Source of the DNA: Kordiimonas aquimaris
GTDB lineage: Bacteria > Pseudomonadota > Alphaproteobacteria > Sphingomonadales > Kordiimonadaceae
NCBI RefSeq assembly: GCF_025574485.1
Contig: NZ_JAOBPO010000003.1
Span: 287,867-351,866, forward strand
Direction: 5' to 3'
Length of the DNA: 64,000 nucleotides
In this document: piece after piece, positions 7,889-18,996 of the stretch
Layout of the letters: the number at the start of each line of letters is the position of its first letter
Numbering within the stretch: the stretch's first letter is position 1
The notes under the pieces: model-generated
Told to the model about the DNA's origin: nothing
Seen by the model: only the letters and a program-made list of their open reading frames with translations
Database searches by the model: none
Made by a program: the position numbers and the translations under genes

Positions 7889-9358
7889 CTAGCGAGAATA
7901 TGTACCGCGCTTACTATTCTTCGGTTTGTTACGTCTGCCTTCATAAGGGTTTTCACCTTTTTTCAAGTGCAACCGCAAAGGGACACCAGGCAAATCAAAG
8001 TCGCGGCGTAATTCATTCTCCAGATACCGTTTGTAACTGTCCGGCAGTGACTCTGGTCTGTTACAAAACAACGAAAATGTCGGTGGTCGCGTTTTAATTT
8101 GTGCACCGTACCGGATTTTAATACGTCTACCGCCAACAGACGGGGCTGGATGCTTTTCTAAGGTATCGGCAAGCCATCTATTAAAACCAGCAGTGGGAAT
8201 ACGTGAATTCCATAGTTCATAGGCCTCTGCAACTGCAGGCATCAATTTTTGCGTGCCTTGCCCTGTTAATGCAGAGAAGTTTATTACAGTAACACCTTTT
8301 AGCTGCGGCAAACTCGTTGTCAGGGCGTCTTTCAACTGGCGATGCACTTCAAGACGGTCGTCAACAGCATCCCATTTATTGAGAGCAATTACTAATGCAC
8401 GCCCCTCGTCCACAACGCGTTCAGCAATCTTGAGGTCTTGCTTTTCAATTCCAATTTCTGCATCCAACAGCAAAACAACAACTTCAGCAAACTGAACCGC
8501 GCGCAACGTATCTGCGACAGAAAGTTTCTCAAGTTTTTCAGTTACCCTGGCGCGTTTACGTAAGCCTGCTGTATCAAACAGCTTAACGGCCATGCCTTCC
8601 CATTCCCAGTCAACTGCGATGGAATCGCGCGTCAAACCAGCTTCTGGGCCCGTGATTAAACGGTCCTCATCAACGAGAAAATTAATTAGTGTGGATTTGC
8701 CAGCATTAGGCCGACCAACAACCGCCAATCTTAAAGGCCGATCATCTTGTTCTTCATCATGATCAACGAATTCATACTCAAGGTCACCTTCAACGGGGCC
8801 TGTATCAATTTCTTTCGTTTTTTCATCATCAACTTTTTCGTTAGCGTATGGATCAATACCTTGCTCATTCAGTGCATCAACAATTGCCTGATAAAGCTCT
8901 GCAAGCCCTTCTCCGTGTTCTGCAGACAAACCAATAGGTTCGCCTATACCAAGGCTGTATGCTTCGTATATACCGTCAACAACAGCATTACCTTCGCATT
9001 TGTTTGCGCCCAAAATTACTGGTTTACCAAGGCGGCGGAGCCATGATGCAAAATGCTCGTCTGTCGGTGTTACACCGGCGCGTGCATCGTATAACATCAG
9101 CGCAACATCTGCCTCTTTCAGTGCGCGTTCAGTTTGCACACGCATGCGATCAGGCAGCGACCCCGGGTTGCCGTCTTCCAGACCTGCAGTGTCCATGATG
9201 ATGAACTCAAGGTCTGCAATTCGTCCATGCCCCACGCGCCTATCCCGGGTTACACCAGGCGTGTCATCAACAATAGCTAGCTTTTTGCCAACCAAACGAT
9301 TGAACAGCGTTGATTTACCGACGTTTGGTCGGCCAACAATTGCGAGTGTGAATGTCAT
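7889..9358 (-). CDS. der: ribosome-assembly GTPase Der (EngA)
   Basis: 489 residues. It acts in 50S subunit maturation. Two tandem GTPase domains are visible: G1 GRPNVGKST (residues 8-16) with DTAGLEDG and NKCE, then GRPNAGKST near residue 216 with DTAGLRKRA and NKWD, followed by the KH-like domain ([36 protein letters not shown]). The linker is acidic ([11 protein letters not shown]), as is common. The C-terminus is basic ([11 protein letters not shown]). It lies 21 bases downstream of bamB in the same direction, a conserved order. Confidence 0.97.
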   Translation of the reverse strand: MTFTLAIVGRPNVGKSTLFNRLVGKKLAIVDDTPGVTRDRRVGHGRIADLEFIIMDTAGLEDGNPGSLPDRMRVQTERALKEADVALMLYDARAGVTPTDEHFASWLRRLGKPVILGANKCEGNAVVDGIYEAYSLGIGEPIGLSAEHGEGLAELYQAIVDALNEQGIDPYANEKVDDEKTKEIDTGPVEGDLEYEFVDHDEEQDDRPLRLAVVGRPNAGKSTLINFLVDEDRLITGPEAGLTRDSIAVDWEWEGMAVKLFDTAGLRKRARVTEKLEKLSVADTLRAVQFAEVVVLLLDAEIGIEKQDLKIAERVVDEGRALVIALNKWDAVDDRLEVHRQLKDALTTSLPQLKGVTVINFSALTGQGTQKLMPAVAEAYELWNSRIPTAGFNRWLADTLEKHPAPSVGGRRIKIRYGAQIKTRPPTFSLFCNRPESLPDSYKRYLENELRRDFDLPGVPLRLHLKKGENPYEGRRNKPKNSKRGTYSR

Positions 9359-9379
9359 TACAGATAATCCGGCGGCACC

Positions 9380-10732
9380 TTAGCGGTATGCCACCAGCTC
9401 TCCTTTATCAGTCAATAGAACCATTGTACCATCAACAACAATTGGCGGTGTGCTACTACCGGCAGGCAATTCAATACCGCTGATAACTTCACCAGTGTAC
9501 GGAGAAATGCTGAGTGCATATCCATGCGTGCTTGTTACAAGCAATCTGTCACCTGCAAGCACAGGGCCATTCCATTTGATAAGATCACGGCGTTTCTCTT
9601 GATCCAGGAAGCGCTGCAGCTGTGTCACCCAACGCACACGACCATCACCAAGGGCCACACAAACAACTTGTCCATCAATCGTTGTTAAAAATGCAAAATT
9701 ACCCGCAATCCACGGCATGTTTACGCCGGCAATATCAGCTTCCCATGAACGCTCACCACTACGCATATCAATCGCAACCATACTACCGGCATGGCTAAGC
9801 GCATAAACTTTACCACGATCAATCACAGGATTTCCATCAATGTCCGCGAGCGTTGCAAGCGGCGTTAATCTGCGGGAGCTAGAAAGTGTATCCTGCCACA
9901 AAATCCGACCATTGCCACCAAGCATGGCGATCAACTCACCAGAAGACAGAGCACTTACAACTGTACCATTATCAACCGCAGGTGTTGCAGCACCGAGCAT
10001 GCCAGCGTTTTCAGCAATACCAACCTGATCCCAAAGTAAACTGCCATCAGCAATATTGAGCGCAATCATTTGGTTATCGTGCGTTACGGCGAAAACCCTT
10101 GCGCCTTCAAGAGTAGGCGCACCTCGAAATGGAACTCCGGCATCATATCGCCAACGCTCTGCTCCGGTGGTTGCATCAAAGGCAGCAAGATAACCAAAAC
10201 CCGATGTCGCATAAACAACACCGCCAGCATAGGCAACGCCGCCGCCAAAACCAACATCACTTTGTTCATCAGGGTTACGGAGTTCAGTTTTCCATAGAAT
10301 CTGCCCTGTAGCTAATGACACGGCAGACACATCGCCTTCAATATCAACAACAAAGACGCGCCCATCGGCGGCCACAGGGCCGGATATAACGCGTTCATAT
10401 TTTTCATTGCCACGACCAATATTACTACGCCAAGCAAGTGATAAAGTATCGCCGATCTCCAAATGATGCAGACTATGTGACGCATTACCGCCCGGCAGAG
10501 CCCAATTACCATTACGGTATGGTCTTGGTAAAACGACAGACAAACCGGCAATCGCAGAATCCGCATCCAACGTCTGCGTAGACGTCAGGATAGAAATACG
10601 CTCACGGCCTTCGTCGTCGTAAGCATCTTTTGGCTTTCCGTCACCTTCAAAGAAACTGCAAGCACTTAACGACAACATCAAAGTTGCCAACAAGGTTGGT
10701 TTTAACAATGTTATTTTTTGCACAGCAGCCAT
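9380..10732 (-). CDS. bamB: outer membrane assembly lipoprotein BamB
   Basis: 450 residues. It is a BAM-complex lipoprotein that assists insertion of outer-membrane beta-barrels. A lipoprotein signal ends in the lipobox LSAC with Cys25. The rest is an eight-bladed PQQ-type propeller with repeated blade motifs such as FAVTHDNQMIALNIADGSLLW, here seen as DNQMIALNIADGSLLW and GRVFVVDIEGDVSAV. PQQ-dehydrogenase catalytic features are absent. It shares one base with the end of the YfgM-like gene and precedes der, a common der-bamB-yfgM arrangement that supports the call. Confidence 0.93.
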   Translation of the reverse strand: MAAVQKITLLKPTLLATLMLSLSACSFFEGDGKPKDAYDDEGRERISILTSTQTLDADSAIAGLSVVLPRPYRNGNWALPGGNASHSLHHLEIGDTLSLAWRSNIGRGNEKYERVISGPVAADGRVFVVDIEGDVSAVSLATGQILWKTELRNPDEQSDVGFGGGVAYAGGVVYATSGFGYLAAFDATTGAERWRYDAGVPFRGAPTLEGARVFAVTHDNQMIALNIADGSLLWDQVGIAENAGMLGAATPAVDNGTVVSALSSGELIAMLGGNGRILWQDTLSSSRRLTPLATLADIDGNPVIDRGKVYALSHAGSMVAIDMRSGERSWEADIAGVNMPWIAGNFAFLTTIDGQVVCVALGDGRVRWVTQLQRFLDQEKRRDLIKWNGPVLAGDRLLVTSTHGYALSISPYTGEVISGIELPAGSSTPPIVVDGTMVLLTDKGELVAYR

Positions 10733-11451
10733 TATTGTGAGCCCCCATCTGGAACAAACACATCTACTGAAGCAATCGGGTCAACACCAAGTGCTTTCTC
10801 AAGCGCAGATCGCAATTCTTGGGCACGAGCACGTATAGCCTGCGGCGTTTCCGGATCATCTGTGAGTTGCTTAAAACCAGAAAGTGCGGCTTCTTGATCT
10901 CCTGTTTCAAGATCAACCAATGCCAACTGTTCTAAAGCAGAATAATACCAAGGCTCACCCTTAATAGCGACCACAGACAAACGGCTGCGAGCGTCTTCAT
11001 AATCTGTCCCTTCACGCGTGATGAGCATACCAGCGAACAATTGAGCCAAACTGCGAAGACTTTCATCAGCAGAAGCGTCGGCGGCAATTGCATCATAAGC
11101 AGCCACCGCCTCGGTTATATTGCCGTCTTTTGCCGCCGCAGCAGCAATACGCATACGACCAATCGTTTTGTAACCACCCTCAAGGTCTGGTAGCGCATCA
11201 GTCCATGCTTGAGCAGCATCAATACCGTCAATACTACTGGCATCGCGAGCAGCTTCAAACGCTGTAGAGCTAGCTTCTTCTTTAGATTGCACATACGCAG
11301 TATATGCTTCACGTCCACCAACGATAATGACAATACCAACGGCAAGCCCAATCAAATATTTTCCATAAGCAGACCAAAGCTGCTTCATGCGCTCACTGCG
11401 CACCTCATCATCGACTTCTTGCGTTAGGAGGTCTGAATTCAGGTCCGACAC
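10732..11451 (-). CDS. YfgM-like TPR membrane protein
   Basis: 239 residues. A short cytosolic N-terminus (VDDEVRSERMKQLW) is followed by one membrane segment (YLIGLAVGIVIIVGG, about residues 32-46) and a periplasmic helical TPR-like domain rich in alanine. In gammaproteobacteria YfgM is an ancillary partner of the Sec translocon and PpiD; the same role is inferred here from architecture and from its position directly upstream of bamB. It is the first gene of the yfgM-bamB-der series; its promoter should lie in 11452-11617. Confidence 0.82.
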   Translation of the reverse strand: MSDLNSDLLTQEVDDEVRSERMKQLWSAYGKYLIGLAVGIVIIVGGREAYTAYVQSKEEASSTAFEAARDASSIDGIDAAQAWTDALPDLEGGYKTIGRMRIAAAAAKDGNITEAVAAYDAIAADASADESLRSLAQLFAGMLITREGTDYEDARSRLSVVAIKGEPWYYSALEQLALVDLETGDQEAALSGFKQLTDDPETPQAIRARAQELRSALEKALGVDPIASVDVFVPDGGSQ

Positions 11452-11617
11452 ACCATACTCCTTGGAAACTCATGTGGTTGCTTGGCAGAGCCAAATTCTT
11501 GCGGCATTAAACAAAATGCACGCGACTCGTTCTTAAATTCGCGGCTACCATAGCCAAAGGCTTTCCGATTAGCAACGAGAAGACACCAGTAAATTGTGGT
11601 AATCGTGCGGCAGGTAT

Positions 11618-12469
11618 TCAGGAATTTGATCCGCGCATTTTATAAGTGTGCTCTTCGGCAGGAAATGAACGCTTACGCACTTCATCTGCATAGCCACCAA
11701 TAGCGTCTTCAATATCGCGTCCAATCTCGGCAAAACGCTTTACAAACTTGGGGTTAATTGCAAAAAGACCAAGCATATCTTCAGTAACCAATATCTGCCC
11801 ATCGCATGCATTTGAGGCACCAATACCAATTACCGGGCATTGCACGGCTTCAGTAACTTTGCGCGCCAGTGGTTCGGCAACCCCCTCAAGCACAACAGCA
11901 AATGCACCGGCTTCAGCAATGGCAATGGCATCATCAATAATGGGTTGCCATTCATCCACGCTGCGGCCACGGGCACCGTAACCACCATGAGCATGTACAC
12001 TTTGCGGCATCAGTCCAACATGACCAAGCACAGGAATGCCACGGTTAGACAAAAAGCTGACTGTTTCGGCCATTTCGCGGCCACCTTCAAGCTTAACGGC
12101 ACCAGCACCTGTTTCAGATAGCGCGCGTGCTGCATTACGAAACGCCTGTTCTTTCGATTCTTCGTATGTACCAAAAGGCAGGTCTATGACAACAAGTGCC
12201 TGCTCTGCACCGCGACAAACCGCACGGCCATGGCGAATCATTGTATCTAAGTCCACACCGAGAGTGCTGTCCATACCGTAAAGCACCATACCAACACTGT
12301 CGCCAACCAGAAGCAGATCGCAATGCTTATCAAGCCTTGCTGCCATAGGCGTGATATAGGCAGTCAAACACACAATAGGTGTACCACCCTTCATCGATGC
12401 AATGTTCTTTGCTGTAGCTTGACGTTTTGGGCGTGCATCAACAGCAATACCCTTTTGTGTTGTCGACAT
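11618..12469 (-). CDS. panB: 3-methyl-2-oxobutanoate hydroxymethyltransferase PanB
   Basis: 283 residues. It makes ketopantoate from alpha-ketoisovalerate and methylene-tetrahydrofolate in pantothenate/CoA synthesis. Family blocks are present: [30 protein letters not shown], the Mg-binding D residues, [26 protein letters not shown] and [21 protein letters not shown] longer frame begins at 12493, but the ATG at 12469 has AAGGAA eight bases upstream and is preferred. panC is not adjacent. It may be transcribed separately from the yfgM operon, since 166 bases separate them. Confidence 0.95.
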   Translation of the reverse strand: MSTTQKGIAVDARPKRQATAKNIASMKGGTPIVCLTAYITPMAARLDKHCDLLLVGDSVGMVLYGMDSTLGVDLDTMIRHGRAVCRGAEQALVVIDLPFGTYEESKEQAFRNAARALSETGAGAVKLEGGREMAETVSFLSNRGIPVLGHVGLMPQSVHAHGGYGARGRSVDEWQPIIDDAIAIAEAGAFAVVLEGVAEPLARKVTEAVQCPVIGIGASNACDGQILVTEDMLGLFAINPKFVKRFAEIGRDIEDAIGGYADEVRKRSFPAEEHTYKMRGSNS

Positions 12470-12671
12470 GATAATTCCTTCGAATCTAATCAATATGGCA
12501 GCAACTTAGAATTATTGTGCGCTGTTACCAATCAAATTTACGAGAATTCAGGATAATCTTTATATACTCAACCCCTACACATCGTAGACTTTCCTGTGGG
12601 TTAGATTCGCTTTTCTAATATAATGCTATAGATTAAATTCAGAATTTGATCCGCATGAAAGGGAGAATAGC

Positions 12672-13160
12672 ATGCCTGAGATCACACTATTTGGCTGGTT
12701 TCATACAATTGTAGGTATTATCGCTATCTTATCTGGCGTTATATCGCTTTTTAAGCACAAGATTATTCACTTCGATAACACAAGCGGCAAAATATACTTA
12801 ATATGCACGTTGATTGCTGCCTCTTCTGCTCTCGGCATATATCACGCAACAGGGTCATTTAACCCGGCGCACGGCCTTGCCGTTCTAACCTTAATTGCGC
12901 TTGCTGGTGGGCGAATTGCTGAAGCCACTAACATTTTCCGCGGGCTATCAATCTATTTGCAAACCATTGCTTACAGCGCAACTTTCCTGTTCCATATGAT
13001 CCCAGCTATCACCGATGGTCTAAGAAGGCTACCAGTTGATGCCCCAATCGTAACACAACAAGAAGACCCGCTATTGCAGGGCTTCTATCTTGCATTCCTG
13101 ATTACATATTTGGTTGGCGTTACAGTGCAAATGTTTTGGCTGCGGAAACAGAACAGTTAA
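12672..13160 (+). CDS. small polytopic membrane protein, DUF2306-like
   Basis: 162 residues with four clear membrane segments (about 8-26, 42-60, 68-86 and 133-155). A conserved-looking GKIYLICTLIAASSALGIYHAT segment spans the second helix, with a histidine at its end, and HGLAVLTLIALAGGR forms the third. The layout resembles DUF2306-type predicted membrane proteins. The start is well supported by AAAGGGAG just upstream. No function can be inferred; it is divergent from panB and followed by a 13-bp inverted repeat. Confidence 0.65.
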   Translation: MPEITLFGWFHTIVGIIAILSGVISLFKHKIIHFDNTSGKIYLICTLIAASSALGIYHATGSFNPAHGLAVLTLIALAGGRIAEATNIFRGLSIYLQTIAYSATFLFHMIPAITDGLRRLPVDAPIVTQQEDPLLQGFYLAFLITYLVGVTVQMFWLRKQNS

Positions 13161-13182
13161 GACCAAAACTTACTTAACAATT

Positions 13183-13221
13183 AATCAAACAAAGCTTTAA
13201 AATGTAATGCTTTGTTTGATT
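13183..13221. repeat. perfect 13-bp inverted repeat with 13-base loop
   Basis: AATCAAACAAAGC (13183-13195) and GCTTTGTTTGATT (13209-13221) are exact reverse complements. It lies 23 bases after the stop of the small membrane protein. No T-tract follows on either strand, so it is not a standard intrinsic terminator, although it could still stop transcription or mark a mobile-element boundary. Confidence 0.7.
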
Positions 13222-13270
13222 GTGGCTACTGTCTCAATTTAACGGTTAGTGTCCCAATTTCAACCTGACA
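13222..13270. repeat. possible solitary insertion-sequence end
   Basis: Read on the minus strand from 13270 the sequence begins TGTCAGGTTGAAATTGGGAC and contains two direct repeats about 21 bases apart (AAATTGGGACACTAACC and AAATTGAGACAGTAGCC, 14 of 17 matching). Tandem repeats inside a TG-starting terminus are characteristic of IS21-like and some other IS ends. No transposase gene or second end is present, so this would be a relic. The interpretation is by eye and uncertain. Confidence 0.35.
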
Positions 13271-13276
13271 TACTGA

Positions 13277-14185
13277 TCAGCTTGTTTTATGAAAACTTGC
13301 AATTAATGACGCAAGTTCACTCGCAGCAGCATCTTGGCCAGTCAGGTTAAAATGACAATTATCGTGCCTCATTTGTGGTGTAATCATCAAATCTGTATTA
13401 ACACCTAACTCAATGCCGTCAATTTTCTCAACTAATTCCATTTGAGCCATCGTAATACTGTTAGGGTAAACTCCCCCATTGCAGTAACTAGCAATTGACA
13501 TAAATATAGGTGCATCAATTCCAGCAGATCTTATTGAGTGTTTGAGGTTTAAAAAGGAATTATAATATTGAGACTGCCCCACGCCCCATAACAAATCGGT
13601 TTCCCCTTGATGCCAAATCAAGTCCGTAACATTGTATAAGTTTCCAATATTTTTAAGGTTTTGCAGCAATCTATCATTAAGTTTGCTGCCTGAAGTCCAA
13701 GCGGCTATTGGCGAGCTCCCTACTCCTAATGAAAGCACTATCACATTATCATATGTGCCGTTTTCAACCAAAAACTGTGCCGTACGGCTTATCCATTCAC
13801 CTTTGCTCCCAGTAGCACCCAAAAGTGGTGATTGTGCTCTATAACACCGCCCATCATACCAGTTGATAACATTAGGCACTTCATCAGGGGAATAGAGATA
13901 GCTTGCCGAATTTGCCGCATTACTCTGACCCAAGGAAACTATTACCCCGGTTCCATCGGTTGATGCAGGACAAGCTACCTCTTTTCTCTTGCTATCAAAT
14001 TTCAGGATATCATTTCGAGCCGCTATCGATAAGAATTCCAGCCTACCAACGGTAGCAATTTCCAGCTTGCGCTTTGCCGACTGTACAATATCAAATGGAA
14101 ACCATTTATAAATTCCAACTCCGGCACCATAAACAAAGCTTATGACCAGGAAAAAAAACAATGTAATCAACTTATGACGTTTCAT
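13277..14185 (-). CDS. SGNH/SASA-family carbohydrate esterase, membrane-anchored
   Basis: 302 residues with an N-terminal hydrophobic segment (about residues 7-24), either an uncleaved anchor or a signal. Sialate O-acetylesterase-type (DUF303/SASA) motifs appear in order: nucleophile block VSLGQSNAANSAS, VLSLGVGSSPIAAW, LIWHQGETDLLWG and the catalytic Asp/His block near the end, HDNCHFNLTGQ. Such enzymes remove acetyl groups from sugars. GGAGAGG directly before the ATG supports the start. It stands alone between guaA and the repeat region, and its 3' end lies 7 bases from the possible IS end, so horizontal acquisition is plausible. Confidence 0.82.
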   Translation of the reverse strand: MKRHKLITLFFFLVISFVYGAGVGIYKWFPFDIVQSAKRKLEIATVGRLEFLSIAARNDILKFDSKRKEVACPASTDGTGVIVSLGQSNAANSASYLYSPDEVPNVINWYDGRCYRAQSPLLGATGSKGEWISRTAQFLVENGTYDNVIVLSLGVGSSPIAAWTSGSKLNDRLLQNLKNIGNLYNVTDLIWHQGETDLLWGVGQSQYYNSFLNLKHSIRSAGIDAPIFMSIASYCNGGVYPNSITMAQMELVEKIDGIELGVNTDLMITPQMRHDNCHFNLTGQDAAASELASLIASFHKTS

Positions 14186-14221
14186 TTCCTCTCCATATTT
14201 TTAGCCAACATATGACATAAA

Positions 14222-15772
14222 CTATTCCCATTCAATCGTACCAGGTGGTTTCGATGTAATGTCATAAACAACCCGGTTAATACCACGCACTTCGTTAATG
14301 ATGCGCGTGGCAACGCGCCCCAGAAAATCATGCGGAAACGGATAATAATCAGCTGTCATACCGTCCGTTGAATTCACTGCACGAATGGCACACACATGAT
14401 CATATGTGCGTGCGTCACCCATTACACCAACAGTTTTAACCGGTAACAAAACAGCGAATGCCTGCCATATGTTGTCGTACAAACCAGCTTTCCTGATTTC
14501 ATCAAGATAAATAGCATCTGCTTTGCGTAGAATATCAGCTTTTTTGCGCGTAATTTCACCCGGGATACGAATAGCAAGGCCGGGCCCTGGAAAAGGATGT
14601 CGGCTAACAAAATCATCATGTAAGCCAAGTTCACGTCCAAGAGCCCGCACTTCATCTTTAAAAAGTTCGCGTAGTGGCTCAACCAAATCCATATTCATAC
14701 GCTCAGGTAAGCCGCCAACATTATGATGTGATTTAATCGTAACCGACGGGCCACCAATGAAAGATACAGATTCGATTACATCAGGATAAAGCGTCCCTTG
14801 CGCCAAGAAGTCTGCGCCGCCAACCTTCTTTGCTTCTTCCTCGAATACATCAATGAACAGCTTGCCAATAATTTTACGTTTCTGTTCAGGATCTGTAACC
14901 TCAGCAAGCTCACCAAGAAACAGCTCAGATGCATCCCGGTGCACCAGATTTATATTATAATGCTCTCGGAACAAGGTAACGACCTGATCGCTTTCCCCTG
15001 CCCGCATCAAACCATGATCTACATAAACACATGTTAGCTGGTCACCGATGGCTTCATGCAATAAAACAGCGACAACAGAGCTATCTACTCCACCTGACAA
15101 ACCGCAAATTACCTTGCCTGCACCAACTTGCTCGCGGATTTCCTGTATTTTTGTTTCCCTGAAGCTAGCCATTGTCCAATCACCCGAACAACCACATATA
15201 TTGCTTACGAAGTTTTGCAGGAGTTCCGTTCCTTTCGGTGTATGCACAACCTCGGGATGGAACTGAACACCGTAAAAACATTTTTCTTCATTTGCTATAG
15301 CAGCAAACGGTGCGCCTTCACTGGTAGCAACAACCTCAAAACCATCAGGTAATGCATCCACATGGTCACCGTGGCTCATCCACACTTGTTCATTGTCACC
15401 TTGCCCCAATACACCTTCAAAAAGCGCGCATGGCTTAGTAATATCAATAAAAGCACGGCCAAATTCTTGATGGTCCGATGCAGTAACACTGCCACCCATT
15501 TGTGCCACCATTGTTTGCTGGCCGTAACAGATACCCAAAACAGGGATATCCATCTCAAATACTTTTGCTGGGGCACGTGGTGTGTCTTCGTTTGTTACAC
15601 TGGCTGGCCCACCAGACAATATAATGCCCGCCGCACCGAAATTGCTCAATACTTCATCATCAACCTGATTGAACGGTACAATCTCACTGTAAACACCAGC
15701 CTCCCGTACACGGCGTGCAATCAATTGTGTTACTTGTGATCCAAAATCGATGATGAGAATATTGTCACTCAT
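14222..15772 (-). CDS. guaA: GMP synthase (glutamine-hydrolysing)
   Basis: 516 residues. It converts XMP to GMP using glutamine and ATP. The N-terminal class I amidotransferase domain has the nucleophile elbow [11 protein letters not shown] and the His-Glu block [14 protein letters not shown]. The ATP-pyrophosphatase domain has the PP-loop [12 protein letters not shown], and the C-terminal dimerisation domain ends in PPGTIEWE as in other bacteria. All catalytic features are intact. It lies downstream of aspS in the same direction but behind a terminator, so it probably has its own promoter in the remaining short gap or depends on read-through. guaB is not in the window. Confidence 0.97.
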   Translation of the reverse strand: MSDNILIIDFGSQVTQLIARRVREAGVYSEIVPFNQVDDEVLSNFGAAGIILSGGPASVTNEDTPRAPAKVFEMDIPVLGICYGQQTMVAQMGGSVTASDHQEFGRAFIDITKPCALFEGVLGQGDNEQVWMSHGDHVDALPDGFEVVATSEGAPFAAIANEEKCFYGVQFHPEVVHTPKGTELLQNFVSNICGCSGDWTMASFRETKIQEIREQVGAGKVICGLSGGVDSSVVAVLLHEAIGDQLTCVYVDHGLMRAGESDQVVTLFREHYNINLVHRDASELFLGELAEVTDPEQKRKIIGKLFIDVFEEEAKKVGGADFLAQGTLYPDVIESVSFIGGPSVTIKSHHNVGGLPERMNMDLVEPLRELFKDEVRALGRELGLHDDFVSRHPFPGPGLAIRIPGEITRKKADILRKADAIYLDEIRKAGLYDNIWQAFAVLLPVKTVGVMGDARTYDHVCAIRAVNSTDGMTADYYPFPHDFLGRVATRIINEVRGINRVVYDITSKPPGTIEWE

Positions 15773-15814
15773 GAACGGTTTCCTATTTATATTATGGTTT
15801 AGGTCTTAGAAGGC

Positions 15815-15840
15815 AAAATGGAGCCATCAGGCTCCATTTA
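15815..15840 (-). terminator. intrinsic terminator downstream of aspS
   Basis: On the minus strand, AAATGGAGCC and GGCTCCATTT form a perfect 10-base stem with a 4-base loop, running into TTTT. It sits 8 bases past the aspS stop codon and 43 bases before the guaA start. Confidence 0.8.
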
Positions 15841-15847
15841 AATCTCG

Positions 15848-17632
15848 TTATTCTTGCTCTTTCTTCGGCGGCTCAACCGTCCGAATATAAAGCTCTCGGA
15901 GCTGCTTAGGGTCAACCGTGCTCGGTGCACCCATCATTAAATCTTCCGCTTTTTGGTTCATCGGGAACAGAATAACCTCGCGGATATTTGGCTCGTCCGC
16001 GAGCAACATGACGATACGATCAACACCCGGTGCCAAACCACCGTGCGGCGGTGCACCGTATTTGAATGCATTCAACATACCACCAAACTCGGCTTCCACT
16101 GTTGCTTCATCGTAACCAGCAATACCAAATGCCTTGATCATAATATCTGGGCGGTGATTACGAATTGCGCCAGAAGACAACTCTATACCGTTACAAACAA
16201 TGTCGTATTGGTACGCAAGTACATCAAGCGGATCCATTGTCTCAAGTGCTTCCATTCCACCTTGCGGCATTGAGAACGGGTTGTGAGAGAAATCAATCCG
16301 TTTTTCTTCTTCATCATATTCAAACATTGGATAATCGACGATCCAGCAGAATTTGAATTCATCATCGCTGATAAGTTCCAAATCTTCACCAACCTTGGTC
16401 CGCGCAACACCAGCAAGCTTAGCGGCGCCTGATTCTTTATCACAAGCAAAGAAAACACCGTCATTCGGCCCGAGGTTTAACTGATCAATCAATTTTTGCG
16501 TTGTTTCTTCACCAAGGTTTTTGGCAATTGGCCCACCTGGTACGCCTTCTTTAATATTGATATAGCCCAGCCCTGCGAAGCCTTCTTTCTTCGCCCAATC
16601 ATTTGTACTGTCAAAGAAACGGCGCGATTTCAAACCAGCACCAGGCGCAGGTATGGCGCGCACAATTGAACCACTTTCGATCATGCTGGCAAAAATGCCA
16701 AAGCCAGAACCGCGGAATATTTCGGTCACATCCTGAATTTCAATCGGGTTGCGAAGATCTGGTTTATCGTTCCCGTATTTCAGCATGGATTCTTTGAACG
16801 GGATACGCGGGAATGCGCCGTCATCCATTTTCTTGTTCGAAAACTTTTTGAAGACGTTTACCATCACTGGCTCAATCGCGTTGAAAACATCTTCTTGTGT
16901 AACGAAACTCATTTCCACATCAAGTTGGTAAAATTCGCCCGGGCTACGGTCTGCACGGGCATCTTCATCACGGAAACATGGTGCAATCTGGAAATAGCGA
17001 TCAAAACCAGACACCATGATCAATTGCTTGAACTGCTGTGGCGCTTGCGGCAATGCATAAAACTTACCAGGGTGCTGACGCGCTGGCACAAGAAAATCAC
17101 GCGCACCTTCAGGACTGGAGGCCGTCAGGATTGGCGTTTGAAACTCGCGAAACCCCTGCCCTGTCATTTGTGACCGCAATTCAGATATGACATCTGAACG
17201 CAGAAGAATATTGTTGTGAATCCGTTCGCGGCGCAAATCAAGAAAACGATACTTAAGGCGCACATCTTCAGGATAATCAGTATCACCAAACACGGGTAGT
17301 GGTAGCTCGCCAGCAGCTGACAAAATTTCCATCTCATCAACGTAAATCTCAACATCACCAGTATCGAGATCTTTGTTGATCGTCTCTTCACTGCGCGCTT
17401 TTACGCGTCCATCAATACGTATTACGCTTTCAGCACGCACAGCTTCTGCTTCAGCAAAGCATGCACTGTCCACGTCAAAAACACACTGAGTCATGCCGTA
17501 GTTATCGCGCAGGTCAATGAACAATAGGCCACCATGATCACGTTTACGGTGTACCCAACCAGAAAGGCGGACAGTATCGCCTACGTTTTCTTTGCGGAGT
17601 GCGGAACAAGTGTGTGACCGAAATTCGTGCAT
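15848..17632 (-). CDS. aspS: aspartyl-tRNA synthetase
   Basis: 594 residues, bacterial-type class IIb AspRS. An OB-fold anticodon-binding domain comes first ([20 protein letters not shown]). The catalytic core follows, with class II motif 2 in [19 protein letters not shown], the bacterial GAD insertion domain in the middle, and motif 3 in [19 protein letters not shown] chose the ATG at 17632 (MHEFRSHTC) by similarity to family N-termini, although two upstream ATGs are in frame (17650, 17644) and no site has a clear Shine-Dalgarno. Alphaproteobacterial forms are often non-discriminating and also charge tRNA-Asn; that is not decided here. It is divergent from rnd. Confidence 0.96.
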   Translation of the reverse strand: MHEFRSHTCSALRKENVGDTVRLSGWVHRKRDHGGLLFIDLRDNYGMTQCVFDVDSACFAEAEAVRAESVIRIDGRVKARSEETINKDLDTGDVEIYVDEMEILSAAGELPLPVFGDTDYPEDVRLKYRFLDLRRERIHNNILLRSDVISELRSQMTGQGFREFQTPILTASSPEGARDFLVPARQHPGKFYALPQAPQQFKQLIMVSGFDRYFQIAPCFRDEDARADRSPGEFYQLDVEMSFVTQEDVFNAIEPVMVNVFKKFSNKKMDDGAFPRIPFKESMLKYGNDKPDLRNPIEIQDVTEIFRGSGFGIFASMIESGSIVRAIPAPGAGLKSRRFFDSTNDWAKKEGFAGLGYINIKEGVPGGPIAKNLGEETTQKLIDQLNLGPNDGVFFACDKESGAAKLAGVARTKVGEDLELISDDEFKFCWIVDYPMFEYDEEEKRIDFSHNPFSMPQGGMEALETMDPLDVLAYQYDIVCNGIELSSGAIRNHRPDIMIKAFGIAGYDEATVEAEFGGMLNAFKYGAPPHGGLAPGVDRIVMLLADEPNIREVILFPMNQKAEDLMMGAPSTVDPKQLRELYIRTVEPPKKEQE

Positions 17633-17803
17633 AACAACAACCATAAACAAGAGTAAATGAGGCGAAATTTTATCGCTGATTTTGGCCGGAAAAACGCATG
17701 AATAAACCCGATTGTCAAGGCCTGAGGAGAATTACATAACAGAAAGGGTGACGCAGCGCCCTTAACTGTGTATTAGAAGCGCCAAACAAATACGGAAACC
17801 TAC

Positions 17804-18979
17804 ATGAAGCCTTCTTCAATTCAGCCGATTACGACAACCAGTGAACTCATCAAATTATGTGACCGCCTAAAAACGGCGGAATTTGTTACAGTCGATACGG
17901 AATTTTTGCGCGACAACACCTATTATTCCAAGCTTTGCCTTATACAAATTGCTGATGACGAGGACGCTTCAGCCATTGATCCGCTTGCTGAAGGCATCGA
18001 TCTGGCGCCATTTTTTGACCTGATGGCAAATGAAAATGTAGTTAAGGTATTGCACGCCTGTCGCCAGGATCTTGAAATATTCGTTAATATGGTTGGTCAA
18101 CTTCCAAGGCCTATTTTTGACACACAGGTAGCAGCTATGGTGTGTGGCTTTGGCGATTCGGTTGGTTATGAAACATTGGTGAATAAGTTAACCGGTGGGC
18201 AACTTGATAAATCTGCGCGTTATACTGATTGGTCCAAGCGTCCACTATCAGATACACAACTATCATATGCAATAGGCGACGTGACTTACCTGCGTGATAT
18301 ATATCGCAAGCTGAAGAGCGAGCTTGAAAAAACCGGACGCGAATCTTGGGTCGCAGAAGAAATAGCGCCATTGACCGAGGTCGGTTTGTACACAATTGAG
18401 CCGAAAGAAGCGTGGAAGCGACTGAAAGTTCGAACCAATAAACCGCGTTTTCTTGGTATATTGCAAAGCCTTGCTGAATGGCGAGAAGTAGAGGCACAAG
18501 AACGCGATATTCCACGTAACCGTGTCGCTAAGGACGAAGTTTTGTTTGAGATAGCGGCGCATCCACCAAAAGATACATCCGGCCTTGATAAAATACGTGG
18601 TGTACCTAATGGATTTGGGCGTTCTCGCTCAGGTAAGAACCTCATGGACGCACTGGATCGCGGCCGTAATATTCCAGATGATGATTTACCTCAAATTGCA
18701 CGTGCAAAACCACGCCCGGCAACACCACCCATGGCTGACTTGTTGAAAGTCCTACTAAAGATAAAATGCGAACAAGCACGTGTTGCAACTCGCATGATTG
18801 CCAATGCATCAGAACTTGAAGCATGGGCTGCTGAACCTGAAAAAATTGACCTGCGCGCTTTTCATGGATGGCGCAACGACATTTTCGGCAAGGACGCTCG
18901 TAAACTAATGGCTGGCAATCTTGCCTTAACTGCCAACCGTGGAAACATTGAAGTTGTTGAACTTGAAGACGAAGATTAA
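17804..18979 (+). CDS. rnd: ribonuclease D
   Basis: 391 residues. It is a 3'-5' exonuclease of tRNA and stable-RNA processing. DEDD-superfamily residues appear in order: FVTVDTEFLRDNTYY (Exo I), VLHACRQDLEIF (Exo II) and LSYAIGDVTYLRDIY (Exo III with Tyr, DEDDy type). An HRDC-like domain follows (about residues 210-290, LAEWREVEAQERDIPRN), then a second helical region. The divergent aspS-rnd pair is common in Alphaproteobacteria. It is convergent with the M28 peptidase gene, 17 bases apart. Confidence 0.95.
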   Translation: MKPSSIQPITTTSELIKLCDRLKTAEFVTVDTEFLRDNTYYSKLCLIQIADDEDASAIDPLAEGIDLAPFFDLMANENVVKVLHACRQDLEIFVNMVGQLPRPIFDTQVAAMVCGFGDSVGYETLVNKLTGGQLDKSARYTDWSKRPLSDTQLSYAIGDVTYLRDIYRKLKSELEKTGRESWVAEEIAPLTEVGLYTIEPKEAWKRLKVRTNKPRFLGILQSLAEWREVEAQERDIPRNRVAKDEVLFEIAAHPPKDTSGLDKIRGVPNGFGRSRSGKNLMDALDRGRNIPDDDLPQIARAKPRPATPPMADLLKVLLKIKCEQARVATRMIANASELEAWAAEPEKIDLRAFHGWRNDIFGKDARKLMAGNLALTANRGNIEVVELEDED

Positions 18980-18996
18980 CCCGCCTCCAAAGTTTT

